DNA of 59,037 nucleotides. It comes from an uncultured Bacteroidota bacterium. Its GTDB lineage: Bacteria > Bacteroidota > Bacteroidia > Flavobacteriales > Flavobacteriaceae. The notes below the pieces were generated by a model. It did not search any database and was not told the origin of the DNA. It saw nothing but the letters and a program-made list of their open reading frames with translations. The stretch's first letter is position 1, and every line of letters starts with the position of its first letter. The stretch lies in NCBI GenBank assembly GCA_902554655.1, contig CACDPE010000005.1, forward strand, positions 1-59,037. Reading direction: 5' to 3'. The translations under genes and the position numbers were made by a program. This document shows positions 1 to 9,600 of this stretch, one piece after another.

Positions 1-1707
1 TCCTCACTAGCTTCAACAGGCGTTGTTTTTGAAAATGCTTTTTCTAATGCTCCTGTCTGCTCAGTTGCTAGAAGCACTATTATAACAGGTGTTTATGCAC
101 CAAGAATAGGTACTCAATATCACAGAAGAATGTCATTAGTTAAATTACCAAACGACGTTAAACCTCTTCCAGTCTATCTGAAAGAAGCTGGATACTATAC
201 AACTAACAACTCAAAAGAGGATTATAATTTTATTAAAGATGGTGCAATCTGGGATGAATCATCTGGGAAAGCTTCTTACAAAAACAGAAAAAAAGAACAG
301 CCATTTTTTCACGTTCAAAATTTTCATAACACACATGAGGGACAATTACATTTTGATAAGGAACACTTAGAAAATGCATTAAAGACCAATAATTTGGATA
401 GTATCAAACCTTTCCCTTACCATCCTGATACACCAACATTTAGATATACACAATCTCTTTATCACAGTCACCACAAAGATGTTGATAATGAAATCGGAAA
501 ATTCTTAAAAAAACTAGAAAATGAAGGATTACTAGAGAATACTATAATTTTTTATTACGCTGATCACGGTGGAGTATTACCTAGAAGCAAGGGTTATATA
601 TTTGAAAGTGGACTAAATGTCCCCTTGGTTGTTCGAATACCTGAAAAATTTAAAAAATTATCACCGTTTAAAGCAGGAACTAGAACTTCTTCTTTTGTTG
701 AATTTGTAGATTTAGTACCAACTGTTTTATCACTTGCTGGAATAGAAATACCAAAATCGGTTGATGGAAAGCCTTTTTTAGGAAAAAAAATAAAAAGATT
801 TGAACTAGAAAATCAAAATACAACGTTTGGTTATGCTGATAGATTTGATGAAAAATATGATTTGGTAAGATCAATTAGAGTTGGAAAATACAAATATATA
901 AGGAACTATCAACCATTTAATATTGATGGATTATATAATTTTTATAGGTACAAAATGTTAGCTTACATAGAGTGGTATAATTTGTTTATTGATGGAAAAT
1001 TAAATGAAGTTCAAAGTCAGTTTTTTAGACCTAGAAAACCTGAGGGATTGTATAATATAAATGAGGATCCTCATGAAACAAATAACTTAGTAAATGATAT
1101 AAGCTACAATGAAACATTATTAGATTTAAGATCTAAATTAAAAGATCATTTGATTTCAATCAACGATCTAAGTTTTCTACCTGAACCACATTTACTGGAA
1201 AATGGTCTAAATAATATTGTTGGATATTCAGAAAAAAATAAAGATTTGATAAAAAAATTAATAGAAATATCTGATTTACAACTTTACGATTATAATGAAG
1301 TTTCATCTCAGATCAAAGATGCCTTAACTGATAATAATCCATGGGTTAGATATTGGGGATTAATAGTTTGTTCAACATTTGGAAATCAAGCATTGGAAAA
1401 CAAGGATAAGATTAGTTTCATTTTCGAAAATGATCCTGAAAATTTAGTAAGAATGAGAGCTGCAGAGTTTCTGATTTTAAACAACTTTGATATCAGTGAT
1501 TCAAAAATTAATTCTTTGTTAAAAAATTCAAATTTTGAAGCTGAGACAAATCTCATGTTAAATACCTTGGCTAATATAAAGACAATTAAACCTTCATATA
1601 AACTAAATCTAAAAAAAGAAGTTTTTCCTAAAAATTGGTTACCTCCCCTGCGAAATGAAAATGCTTTAGTTAATAGAAGAATGAATTATCTTACTGAGAA
1701 TGAATAA
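1..1707 (+). CDS. Sulfatase (type I, FGly), N-terminus cut by window edge
   Basis: The reading frame is open from base 1, so the gene begins upstream; the ATG at 130 is internal. The FGly motif is visible at codon 20 (bases 58-60) as C-S-V-A-R followed by STIITG, with Val where most sulfatases have Pro or Ala. The visible part has 568 residues. A metal-binding YADHGG segment lies near bases 556-573 and the fold ends around codon 400. The last ~120 residues look like HEAT-type helical repeats (NPWVRYWG, LVRMRAAEFL). It should hydrolyse sulfate esters or N-sulfate from a glycan after Cys-to-formylglycine conversion. The signal peptide is not visible, so location is inferred as periplasmic. The next sulfatase follows 5 bases downstream on the same strand. 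There is no T9SS C-terminal domain. The substrate cannot be told from sequence. Confidence 0.9.
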   Translation, partial: SSLASTGVVFENAFSNAPVCSVARSTIITGVYAPRIGTQYHRRMSLVKLPNDVKPLPVYLKEAGYYTTNNSKEDYNFIKDGAIWDESSGKASYKNRKKEQPFFHVQNFHNTHEGQLHFDKEHLENALKTNNLDSIKPFPYHPDTPTFRYTQSLYHSHHKDVDNEIGKFLKKLENEGLLENTIIFYYADHGGVLPRSKGYIFESGLNVPLVVRIPEKFKKLSPFKAGTRTSSFVEFVDLVPTVLSLAGIEIPKSVDGKPFLGKKIKRFELENQNTTFGYADRFDEKYDLVRSIRVGKYKYIRNYQPFNIDGLYNFYRYKMLAYIEWYNLFIDGKLNEVQSQFFRPRKPEGLYNINEDPHETNNLVNDISYNETLLDLRSKLKDHLISINDLSFLPEPHLLENGLNNIVGYSEKNKDLIKKLIEISDLQLYDYNEVSSQIKDALTDNNPWVRYWGLIVCSTFGNQALENKDKISFIFENDPENLVRMRAAEFLILNNFDISDSKINSLLKNSNFEAETNLMLNTLANIKTIKPSYKLNLKKEVFPKNWLPPLRNENALVNRRMNYLTENE

Positions 1708-1712
1708 GTAAT

Positions 1713-3191
1713 ATGAAAAAATTTATTTATGTAGTTCTTTTGATAATATTTGGTTTATCATTTAATAAACAAACTAACGATAAACCAAATATAATTTTAA
1801 TTGTTGCAGATGATTTGGGCTGGACTGACATGTCTTACATGGGTTCAAAGTATTATGAAACACCAAATATTGATAAACTATCTCAAAGTGGAATAACATT
1901 TTTTAATGGTTATTCTTCTTCAGCTAATTGTGCTCCAAGTCGAGCAACTATGATGTCTGGAAAATATCACCCTAGTCACGGAATATATACTGTGAGTCCA
2001 TCTGCCAGAGGATTAGATATTACAAGAAAAATTATTCCTATAAAAAATACTGAGAATTTAGACCTTAAATTTTTTACAATAGCTGAAATGCTTAAAAGTG
2101 AAGGCTATATAAACGCCCATGTTGGTAAATGGCATTTGGGTGAAAAAGGAAACTACCCAATGGATCAAGGTTTTGATGTTAACATTGGTGGATGGGAATC
2201 TGGAGGACCTAAAGGAGGCTATTTCTCTCCTTACTCAAATCCTAATTTGGAAAATGGTCCTGAGGGTGAATACCTTACAGACAGATTAACAAACGAAGCA
2301 ATAAATTTTATTGATAATAATAAAGAAGAAAGATTTTTTCTACACTTAGCATACTATTCAGTTCACACTCCAATACAATCAAAAAGAGAATATTCAAATT
2401 ATTTTAAAAATAAATCTTCAGATGAAAACCATAACAGACCTGATTACGCTGGAATGATTCGTTCTCTAGATGAAAATATCGGAAAAGTTTTGGCTAAAAT
2501 TGAAGAATTAAATTTGTCAGAAGAGACTCTGATTATTTTTACTTCAGATAATGGTGGAATAAGATCTATTTCTAATCAAAATCCACTTAGAGCTGGAAAA
2601 GGTTCTTATTATGAAGGTGGAATTAGAGTTCCAATGATTTTTTCATGGAAAGGAAAGTTAGAGACTAACAAAAAATCATTTGAAAGAATAAGTAATATTG
2701 ATTTTTATCCAACAATTAAAAATATCATTGGTCATAAAAATAAAAACTTAAAACTAGACGGATTAGACCTTAATCCAATTTTCAGAGGTAAAAAATTGAA
2801 AGAAAGGGCTTTATTTTTTCATTTTCCTGTATACCTAGAAGCATACAATGTTCAAAAAGACGACGGTAAAGATCCTTTATTCAGAACGAGACCAGGATCT
2901 GTAATAATTAAAGGAGATTGGAAACTTCATCATTATTTTGAAGATAATGAATTAGAGTTATACAACCTTTCTGATGACATGAGTGAATCCAAAAATTTAA
3001 GCAAAATAAATAAAGAAATTACAACTAGACTTTATAATGATCTAGACGTTTGGAGAACATCCAATAATGCACCAATTCCAAGTGATAAAAATCCAAAATA
3101 CAATCAAAAATTTGTTGATAGCTTGATTGTTTTAATCAAAGAAAAAAAAATAAGCGGAAGAATAAACAAAAATTTACTTCCAATTAACTAA
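1713..3191 (+). CDS. Sulfatase (arylsulfatase A-like)
   Basis: This is a complete 492-residue type I sulfatase. The N-terminus is a hydrophobic signal peptide (about residues 1-17) without an obvious lipobox, so a soluble periplasmic enzyme is inferred. Metal-binding Asp33-Asp34 lie in VADDLG, the FGly motif C-A-P-S-R starts at Cys73, GKWHLG is at 138-143 and TSDNGG near 278-282. All signature parts are present, so it should be active once Cys73 is converted. It is 5 bases after the partial sulfatase and probably co-transcribed with it. Its TAA stop shares the sequence CTAA with the TAG stop of the convergent sulfatase on the other strand. The substrate is unknown. Confidence 0.93.
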   Translation: MKKFIYVVLLIIFGLSFNKQTNDKPNIILIVADDLGWTDMSYMGSKYYETPNIDKLSQSGITFFNGYSSSANCAPSRATMMSGKYHPSHGIYTVSPSARGLDITRKIIPIKNTENLDLKFFTIAEMLKSEGYINAHVGKWHLGEKGNYPMDQGFDVNIGGWESGGPKGGYFSPYSNPNLENGPEGEYLTDRLTNEAINFIDNNKEERFFLHLAYYSVHTPIQSKREYSNYFKNKSSDENHNRPDYAGMIRSLDENIGKVLAKIEELNLSEETLIIFTSDNGGIRSISNQNPLRAGKGSYYEGGIRVPMIFSWKGKLETNKKSFERISNIDFYPTIKNIIGHKNKNLKLDGLDLNPIFRGKKLKERALFFHFPVYLEAYNVQKDDGKDPLFRTRPGSVIIKGDWKLHHYFEDNELELYNLSDDMSESKNLSKINKEITTRLYNDLDVWRTSNNAPIPSDKNPKYNQKFVDSLIVLIKEKKISGRINKNLLPIN

Positions 3192-4591
3192 TAAGTAAAT
3201 CTATCCGGGTTTAATTTATTGTATTCATCATTAGCTATTAAACCTAAGAAGATTGGATCCATTAAGGTTTTAGACCATTTTTTAAATTTAATATTTAGAC
3301 TATCATAAATATTATTTTTTTCAGATTTTAGATTAGTTTGCTCTGAAATTTCTTTTTTCAAATTATACAATGCATCTGTTTCTTTATTTTTAATAAACTT
3401 AAAATCACCATATCTAACAGCAGATCCTTCAATTCTTAATTTGGGATCATTTTGCATAAAATTATTTCTCCAAAACAAAAACTCATGTGGATCATTATTG
3501 TTTTCACCCTTTAGATATGGTATAAGATTTACACCATGTAGTTCATTTTTAGACTTGATTTCAGGTGATGTTAATTCTTTAAGAGTTGCAAAGATATCAA
3601 GCGAAATTATTGGACTATCAAAAATTTGCCCACCATTGATTTCCTTTGGCCATTGCATAGCAAAAGGAACCCTAATACCACCCTCAAATAAATTACCTTT
3701 TTTACCTCTTAATTCTCCATTATCAGAATCTCCTCTTAACCTTCCTCCGTTATCTGATAGAAAATATATAATTGTATTATCATATATTCCTTTTTCTTTT
3801 AACTTCGAAATGATATCTCCTACTCCATCGTCAACAGCGCTAACCATTGCTGCATAAGTTTTTCTGGTTTTATCTTCAATATGGTCGTACCTGTCTAAAT
3901 ATTCTTTTGTAGCTTGAAGCGGACCATGAGGTGCATTATATGCTAAGTAAATAAAAAATGGTTTGTCTGAATTTCTATCAATAAAATCAACACTTTCTCT
4001 TGAGAGTGCATCTGTTAAATATTCTTTTTCTTCAATTCTTTCATCATTTCTTAGGAGTTTAGTTCTGTATGCTTGATTTTGACTTTTAACCTCTGTCTCA
4101 TCGGCCAATGTCCACTCTTCTGGAAAATATCTGTGACCCCCAGTTAAAAAACCAAAAAACTCATCAAAACCTCTTTTTAACGGTCTTAAACTTTCATGTG
4201 CCCCTAAATGCCATTTGCCAACTGCAAAGGTTCTGTAATTAGACAATTTAAGCATGTCTGCCACTGTTTGTTCAGTTAGTGGTAAACCCATATTTGGATC
4301 CTTTGGTGTAAATAAAGGATTTTTACCAAAACCAAATGTATCTTGGTAACGACCAGTAATTAAACCCGCTCTACTTGGTCCACAAACTGGATATGAGACA
4401 TAACCTTCACTAAATAAAACACCATTATCAGCAATGCCGTCAATATTTGGAGTGAAAATCTCAGTTGAACCATTAAACCCAACATCATTATATCCCAAAT
4501 CATCTGTCAAAATCAATATTACATTGGGGAGTTGATTATTGCTATTACAAGAAAAACAAAAAATCAGGAGAGTAAAAAATATTTTTTTCAT
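3188..4591 (-). CDS. Sulfatase lipoprotein (CGPSR type)
   Basis: A 467-residue type I sulfatase with a lipoprotein signal (hydrophobic stretch then Cys15 in FCFSC), so probably anchored in a membrane facing the periplasm or surface. ILTDDLG carries the metal-binding Asp pair at 30-31, the FGly motif C-G-P-S-R starts at Cys70, GKWHLG is at 126-131, and a SDNGG motif follows in the middle. It is transcribed divergently from the next sulfatase at 4774 across a 182-base gap, and its end overlaps that of the preceding one by 4 bases. A TAGTTTTG element (complement of 4614-4621) sits ~22 bases before the ATG, but no matching upstream TTG was seen at the expected distance. The substrate is unknown. 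Confidence 0.93.
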   Translation of the reverse strand: MKKIFFTLLIFCFSCNSNNQLPNVILILTDDLGYNDVGFNGSTEIFTPNIDGIADNGVLFSEGYVSYPVCGPSRAGLITGRYQDTFGFGKNPLFTPKDPNMGLPLTEQTVADMLKLSNYRTFAVGKWHLGAHESLRPLKRGFDEFFGFLTGGHRYFPEEWTLADETEVKSQNQAYRTKLLRNDERIEEKEYLTDALSRESVDFIDRNSDKPFFIYLAYNAPHGPLQATKEYLDRYDHIEDKTRKTYAAMVSAVDDGVGDIISKLKEKGIYDNTIIYFLSDNGGRLRGDSDNGELRGKKGNLFEGGIRVPFAMQWPKEINGGQIFDSPIISLDIFATLKELTSPEIKSKNELHGVNLIPYLKGENNNDPHEFLFWRNNFMQNDPKLRIEGSAVRYGDFKFIKNKETDALYNLKKEISEQTNLKSEKNNIYDSLNIKFKKWSKTLMDPIFLGLIANDEYNKLNPDRFTY

Positions 4592-4712
4592 CTTAAGTTA
4601 ATTAGTCTTTGAGCAAAACTATAAAATTTAATTAGTTGATTTTATAAGAATAATATTTGAATTGACATATATTAACTTATTAAAATCAATTTTTACCTAA
4701 ATATTTAAAAAA

Positions 4713-4743
4713 TTGTATTTTAATCAATATTCCGTTAAATTTA
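4713..4743 (+). promoter_or_regulatory. Putative promoter of the sulfatase at 4774
   Basis: TTG at 4713-4715, a 20-base spacer, then TAAATTTA at 4736-4743. This is one base off the Bacteroidetes pattern TTG-N17-23-TAnnTTTG. It is about 30 bases before the ATG. Confidence 0.4.
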
Positions 4744-4773
4744 GATCAAACTAACTTTAAAATTAAATCATCG

Positions 4774-6294
4774 ATGAAATACAAAATTCTTTCACTGCTA
4801 ATTTGCATGCTATTTTCTTGCAATAATAATTCTGATCAAACTAAACCAAACATTATAATTATATATGCTGATGATTTAGGATACGGTGATGTGAGTTCTT
4901 ATGGTGTTGGAACATTGGAAACCCCAAATATTGATAAAATTGCTAATAATGGAATTAGATTTACAAATGGTTATGCAAGTTCTGCAACTTGTAGCCCTAG
5001 TAGATACGCTTTGATGACTGGTATATACCCATGGAGAAATAAAAAAGCAAAGATTTTAACTGGTGCAAATTTAATTATTGATACCCTTGAAATGACTATT
5101 CCTAAGATGCTAAAAACTAAAGGATATGAAACTGGTATTGTTGGAAAGTGGCACCTTGGACTTGGAGATTCAAAAATTAATTATAATGAAAAAATAACTC
5201 CTGGTCCTAATGAAGTTGGTTTTGATCATAGTTTTATAATGGCAGATACTCAAGACCGAGTTCCTACTGTATATATTGAAAATGGATATGTGGTAAATCT
5301 TGATCCAAATGATCCTATTGAAGTAAATTTTGGAGACAATGACTACGGATTACCAAGCGGAAAAAAGAACCCTGAATTATTAAGTATGATGTGGCATCAT
5401 GGACACAATAGTGCAATTGTAAATGGTGTTCCAAGAATTGGTTACATGAAAGGTGGTGAAAAAGCTAAATGGAGTGATATTGATATGGCTGATAAATTTT
5501 TAGATGAAGCAAAAAAATATATTGATAAAGTTAAAGACAGTCCTTTCTTTTTATTTTATACTCTACAACAACCACATGTTCCAAGAACCCCTCATCCAAG
5601 ATTTGAGGGATCCTCAGGAATGGGACCTAGAGGTGACGTAATCAAAGAAGCTGATTGGTGTATTGGAGAGTTATATAGTCATTTGGAAAAAAATAATCTA
5701 CTTGAAAATACTATTATAATTATCTCGAGTGATAACGGGCCAGTTTTAAATGATGGCTACTATGATGATGCCGTAGAAAAATTGGGTGACCACACACCTG
5801 CTGGTCAACTTAGAGGAGGAAAGTACAGTTTATTTGAAGCGGGCACAAGAGTACCATTCATTACGTATTGGAAAGGGAAAACAAAACCACAAGTTTCTGA
5901 TGAAATTGTATCACAGATAGATTTTCTTAACTCGTTTTCTTCATTATTGGGTTCAGATATTAAATCTAGAGATGGAGTCGATCTTTCCGGTGTTTTTTTT
6001 AACAATATTGGTAATGGACGTGATAATCTTGTAATTGAGGCTGTTAAACGAACAGCATTGAGAAGTGGTAATTGGGCTATGATACCTCCCTATAACGGAC
6101 CCGAAAAAAATACTAATGTTAATATTGAATTAGGTAATTCTAAAGAATATAAACTGTATAATCTGGAGAATGACTTATCTCAAAAAAATAATCTTGCCAA
6201 ATCTAATCCTGAGAAACTACAAGAAATGATTAATTTATATAATGAAATAATTGGTAACGAGTCAATTGAAATAAAAGAACTAATTCTGGAATAA
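4774..6294 (+). CDS. Sulfatase lipoprotein (CSPSR type)
   Basis: A 506-residue type I sulfatase. The lipobox Cys is residue 16 (MLFSC) after a hydrophobic start, predicting a lipoprotein. YADDLGYGD holds the metal-binding Asp pair, the FGly motif C-S-P-S-R starts at Cys73, GKWHLG is at 124-129, and SSDNGP lies around residue 315. The sequence resembles arylsulfatases that remove sulfate from algal or animal glycans, but I cannot assign a subfamily or substrate with certainty. It stands alone on the plus strand with its own putative promoter, and it converges with the sulfatase at 6302 with only 7 bases between the genes. Confidence 0.93.
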   Translation: MKYKILSLLICMLFSCNNNSDQTKPNIIIIYADDLGYGDVSSYGVGTLETPNIDKIANNGIRFTNGYASSATCSPSRYALMTGIYPWRNKKAKILTGANLIIDTLEMTIPKMLKTKGYETGIVGKWHLGLGDSKINYNEKITPGPNEVGFDHSFIMADTQDRVPTVYIENGYVVNLDPNDPIEVNFGDNDYGLPSGKKNPELLSMMWHHGHNSAIVNGVPRIGYMKGGEKAKWSDIDMADKFLDEAKKYIDKVKDSPFFLFYTLQQPHVPRTPHPRFEGSSGMGPRGDVIKEADWCIGELYSHLEKNNLLENTIIIISSDNGPVLNDGYYDDAVEKLGDHTPAGQLRGGKYSLFEAGTRVPFITYWKGKTKPQVSDEIVSQIDFLNSFSSLLGSDIKSRDGVDLSGVFFNNIGNGRDNLVIEAVKRTALRSGNWAMIPPYNGPEKNTNVNIELGNSKEYKLYNLENDLSQKNNLAKSNPEKLQEMINLYNEIIGNESIEIKELILE

Positions 6295-6301
6295 TTTTAC
6301 T

Positions 6302-7882
6302 TTATTCATCGGTTTTCATTTTCACTCTCTTACCATTAATTTCATAAATGTCACCTGTTGTCATTGTTACTTTACGAAGTCGTTTCTCTTCGAATTGTCT
6401 TCCTAATCCCGCAGGTTTTGTTCTAGCATCAGCTATTCTTTCATCAATATGATTTTTTAAAGAGTTAATTATATTGATATAATTAGAATTATATATGAGA
6501 TTATTCATTTCATTTTCATCAATTGAATGATCATAAAATTCGTAACCATGTTCACCTTTTTCTCCCCACTTAGTCAATCTGTATCTTTCTGTTTTTACAG
6601 AGTAACCTTGAATTCCTGATTCTGAAAAATTTAAATTACCATGTTGTGATGCTCTCCATCTAGTAAGTGCACTTCTTCTAACTTTGTGGGTTGAGTCTTG
6701 AAATATTGGTGTGAGACTTTTTCCAACGACATTAGATGGAGTTTCAATTTTAGTTAAATCCATCAAAGTAGGGTAAATATCAATTAATTCAACCGGTGAA
6801 TTTGATCTTACCCCTTTGGAGACACCAGGGCCAGAAAAAATTAAAGGTACTCTTGTAGAGTCATCAAATAAAGTTTGTTTTTGCCAATGCCCATGTTCAC
6901 CAAGATGATATCCATGATCTGATGTAAATACAACAATTGTGTTTTTATCAAGACCTGTTTCCTTTAATTTTTTTAAAATTCTTCCTATTTGAGCATCAAC
7001 AAATGTAGTCGTTGCATAGTATGCTTCTTTTATTTCCTGAGCGAGTTTATGATTTGATTTATCATTCAAAAGAATTTGATCTTTTTTCCATCTAACTGAA
7101 ATTGCTGCAGGAATTGGAATTGTACTTAAGTACTCATCACTACTTCCATCATAGGGAATTTCCATTTCATCCATATCATACATATCAAAATATTTTTTTG
7201 GAGCTACAAAAGGAGTATGAGGCCTGAACATTCCTACGGCTAAGAAGAAATTTTGACCATTCTTAGAAAATTTTTCTAATTGTTCAATCGCTTCAGTTGC
7301 TCCGATTCCATCGGTTTGCTCCTCATCTGTTCCCTCTGCTGATAACCAACTTAAAGTTCCACCATATTGTCTTGGTCTCAATGTATTGATTTTATATTCT
7401 TCATCTTTATCTCTTCCGTATGGATTTATAGTGTAATCCCAAGTTGTTATATCATCTTGACCAGAAGATCCTATTGTTCCGGGATTGCCATAATGGTAAA
7501 TCTTACCTATTCTAACAGATTTATAGCCTCTTTGTCTATATCTCTGACCTAATGTTACTACATCTGGGATAGTTTGTCTCAAATCTATATCAAGTTGAGT
7601 ATGCATAGTTTGATCAGAGTACATACCTGTCATCAATGAAACTCTGGAGGGTCCACATAATGGGAATTGGTTGTGTGCATTTTCAAATAATACTCCACTA
7701 CTAGCTAATTTATCAATATTTGGACTTATAACTTGTGGATGACCATATGATCCAAGGTCACAATTTAAGTCGTCAGCCATAATAAAGAGAACATTTAAAT
7801 TATCATTATTAATATTTGGTTTTCTTGTTTCACAAGAAAAAATAATTAATGTCGAAATTAAAATTTTAAGGAAATTTTTCAT
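6302..7882 (-). CDS. Iduronate-2-sulfatase-like sulfatase lipoprotein (S1_7-like), copy 1
   Basis: A 526-residue sulfatase with a lipoprotein signal (Cys17 in IIFSC). MADDLN (Asp pair), the FGly motif C-G-P-S-R at Cys76, an HTPF motif and TSDHGYHLGEHGHWQK are typical of the iduronate-2-sulfatase-like group (SulfAtlas S1_7 by recognition, not by search). It lies 11 bases after its close paralogue (7894-9375) on the same strand. The two share long identical blocks such as GATEAIE/GANETIR contexts and HYHNPG/HYHNPR, and are evidently a tandem duplication that has diverged. This copy has a longer C-terminal tail ending in basic residues. The exact sulfate position attacked is unknown. Confidence 0.93.
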   Translation of the reverse strand: MKNFLKILISTLIIFSCETRKPNINNDNLNVLFIMADDLNCDLGSYGHPQVISPNIDKLASSGVLFENAHNQFPLCGPSRVSLMTGMYSDQTMHTQLDIDLRQTIPDVVTLGQRYRQRGYKSVRIGKIYHYGNPGTIGSSGQDDITTWDYTINPYGRDKDEEYKINTLRPRQYGGTLSWLSAEGTDEEQTDGIGATEAIEQLEKFSKNGQNFFLAVGMFRPHTPFVAPKKYFDMYDMDEMEIPYDGSSDEYLSTIPIPAAISVRWKKDQILLNDKSNHKLAQEIKEAYYATTTFVDAQIGRILKKLKETGLDKNTIVVFTSDHGYHLGEHGHWQKQTLFDDSTRVPLIFSGPGVSKGVRSNSPVELIDIYPTLMDLTKIETPSNVVGKSLTPIFQDSTHKVRRSALTRWRASQHGNLNFSESGIQGYSVKTERYRLTKWGEKGEHGYEFYDHSIDENEMNNLIYNSNYINIINSLKNHIDERIADARTKPAGLGRQFEEKRLRKVTMTTGDIYEINGKRVKMKTDE

Positions 7883-7893
7883 GTGAATTTATT

Positions 7894-9375
7894 TTAGTTA
7901 ATTGGAATTGCATTTTCAATTTGTCTACCCAAGCTTTCAGGATATGAATTAGCTTCAACAATCCTTTTATTTATAACTTGTAATAATGAATCTTTAATTT
8001 TTTGGTATGAAATATCTTTTGATAAATTATTTAATTCTGCTGAATCAAATTTTAAATCATAAAGCTCAGAATCAAGAAATCCATTATGCATCCACTTAGT
8101 AAATCTATAATCTCTACTTTTAATTGAATATCCTTGTGCGTGGCCAGTCGGCGTCCAAACACGAAGCTCAGTGAGAGCCTCATTTCTAATTTGGTTTCTC
8201 TCGCCCAAAAGGTAAGGTTTTAAGCTTTTTCCACTGAGAAATTTTGGAGCATCTATATTTAATACATCCATAATTGTTGGGTAAATATCAATAAGTTCAA
8301 CTGGGTCATTTACATCTCCTTTATTATTACTTATCCCTGGACCTGAAAAAATTAATGGGACTCTGGTTGCATGATTAAACAGTGTTCTTTTTTGCCAATG
8401 CCCGTGTTCACCAAGATGATATCCATGGTCAGATGTTAATATTACTATTGTATTTTTATCAAGTCCCGTTTCTTCAAGCTTATCCAAAACTCTCCCAATT
8501 TGAGCATCAACAAAGGATGTAGTTGCATAGTATGCGCGCTTAATCTCTTTTGCAAGGTCTTTATCTAAATAATTTTGTACTTTTTTTTCTCTTACAGATC
8601 TAGCTGCTGGCATGGGGATAGTTTTTAAATATTCTTTATCACTTTCTGGAATATCAAAATCATTAATATTATACATATCAAAATACTTTTTTGGAGCAAC
8701 ATATGGTGTATGTGGTCTAAATAAACCAAATGCTAAAAAGAAATTTTCTCCACTCTTAGCAAACTCATCTAAAAAACGAATTGTTTCATTAGCTCCTATT
8801 CCATCTGTTTGTTCTTCGTCGGTTCCATCTGCTTCAAGCCAGCTTAAAGTGCCCCCATACTCACCTTCTTGTAAAGTATTTATTTTATGTTCTTCTTTTT
8901 TATCTCTTCCCCACGGATTAACAGTTCTGTTCCAAGTAAAAGGATCATCATGGCCAGCTGTTCCTATGTCTCTAGGATTGTGATAATGATATATTTTACC
9001 TACCCTAGCTGAATGATAATTTTCAGACATCAGTTTTTCACCTAATGTTACAACGTCTGGTATAGTTTGCCTAACGTAAAGTCTTAATGATTTTGATTTT
9101 GTTTGATCTGGATATAATCCAGTCATAAATGACACTCTGGAGGGTCCACAATGTGGATATTGATTGTGAGCATCTGTAAAAACTAATCCATTTCTTGCAA
9201 GCTTATCAATATTTGGGGTAATCGCTTGCTTATCACCATACGCACCTATAGCACAATTTAAGTCATCAGCTACAATAAATAAAACATTTAATCTTTCATT
9301 AGGATTATAATTATTTTCTGAATTACATGAAAAAATGAAAAATAGAATTAATAAGATTTTGTTAGTTATTTCCAT
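7894..9375 (-). CDS. Iduronate-2-sulfatase-like sulfatase lipoprotein (S1_7-like), copy 2
   Basis: A paralogue of the next gene downstream. The start is placed at the ATG ending at 9375, because the more upstream in-frame start at 9390 is a TTG that would add five residues in front of a good lipoprotein signal (MEITNKILLILFFIFSC). This gives 493 residues, with lipid-anchor Cys17, metal Asp pair in VADDLN, FGly motif C-G-P-S-R at Cys76 and TSDHGYHLGEHGHWQK. It is first in a two-gene minus-strand unit with copy 1, 11 bases apart, and is divergent from aconitase across a 225-base gap in which I see no confident promoter for this strand. The substrate is unknown, though the family often acts on uronate-rich sulfated glycans. 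Confidence 0.92.
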   Translation of the reverse strand: MEITNKILLILFFIFSCNSENNYNPNERLNVLFIVADDLNCAIGAYGDKQAITPNIDKLARNGLVFTDAHNQYPHCGPSRVSFMTGLYPDQTKSKSLRLYVRQTIPDVVTLGEKLMSENYHSARVGKIYHYHNPRDIGTAGHDDPFTWNRTVNPWGRDKKEEHKINTLQEGEYGGTLSWLEADGTDEEQTDGIGANETIRFLDEFAKSGENFFLAFGLFRPHTPYVAPKKYFDMYNINDFDIPESDKEYLKTIPMPAARSVREKKVQNYLDKDLAKEIKRAYYATTSFVDAQIGRVLDKLEETGLDKNTIVILTSDHGYHLGEHGHWQKRTLFNHATRVPLIFSGPGISNNKGDVNDPVELIDIYPTIMDVLNIDAPKFLSGKSLKPYLLGERNQIRNEALTELRVWTPTGHAQGYSIKSRDYRFTKWMHNGFLDSELYDLKFDSAELNNLSKDISYQKIKDSLLQVINKRIVEANSYPESLGRQIENAIPIN

Positions 9376-9600
9376 TAAAAAAATATACAAATTTTTTATT
9401 GTTTAATTAAAAATATTTTAAAATGATTCGATGATATAATATTGATTCACAGTTATTATGATTGGAAAATAAATAGTCTTTGAAATTTTAAATTAATACT
9501 CAATGATGAACTAAACAGACATAAGAATAAAAAAAGAAGAGGATTATATCAACTAAAACATCTTTTCTTTTATTAATTTTACAATAATAACAATATAGCT

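Noticed and set aside
1-9375. T9SS C-terminal sorting domains on the sulfatases
   Set aside because: None of the six ends in a type A or type B T9SS domain; most have lipoprotein signals instead.
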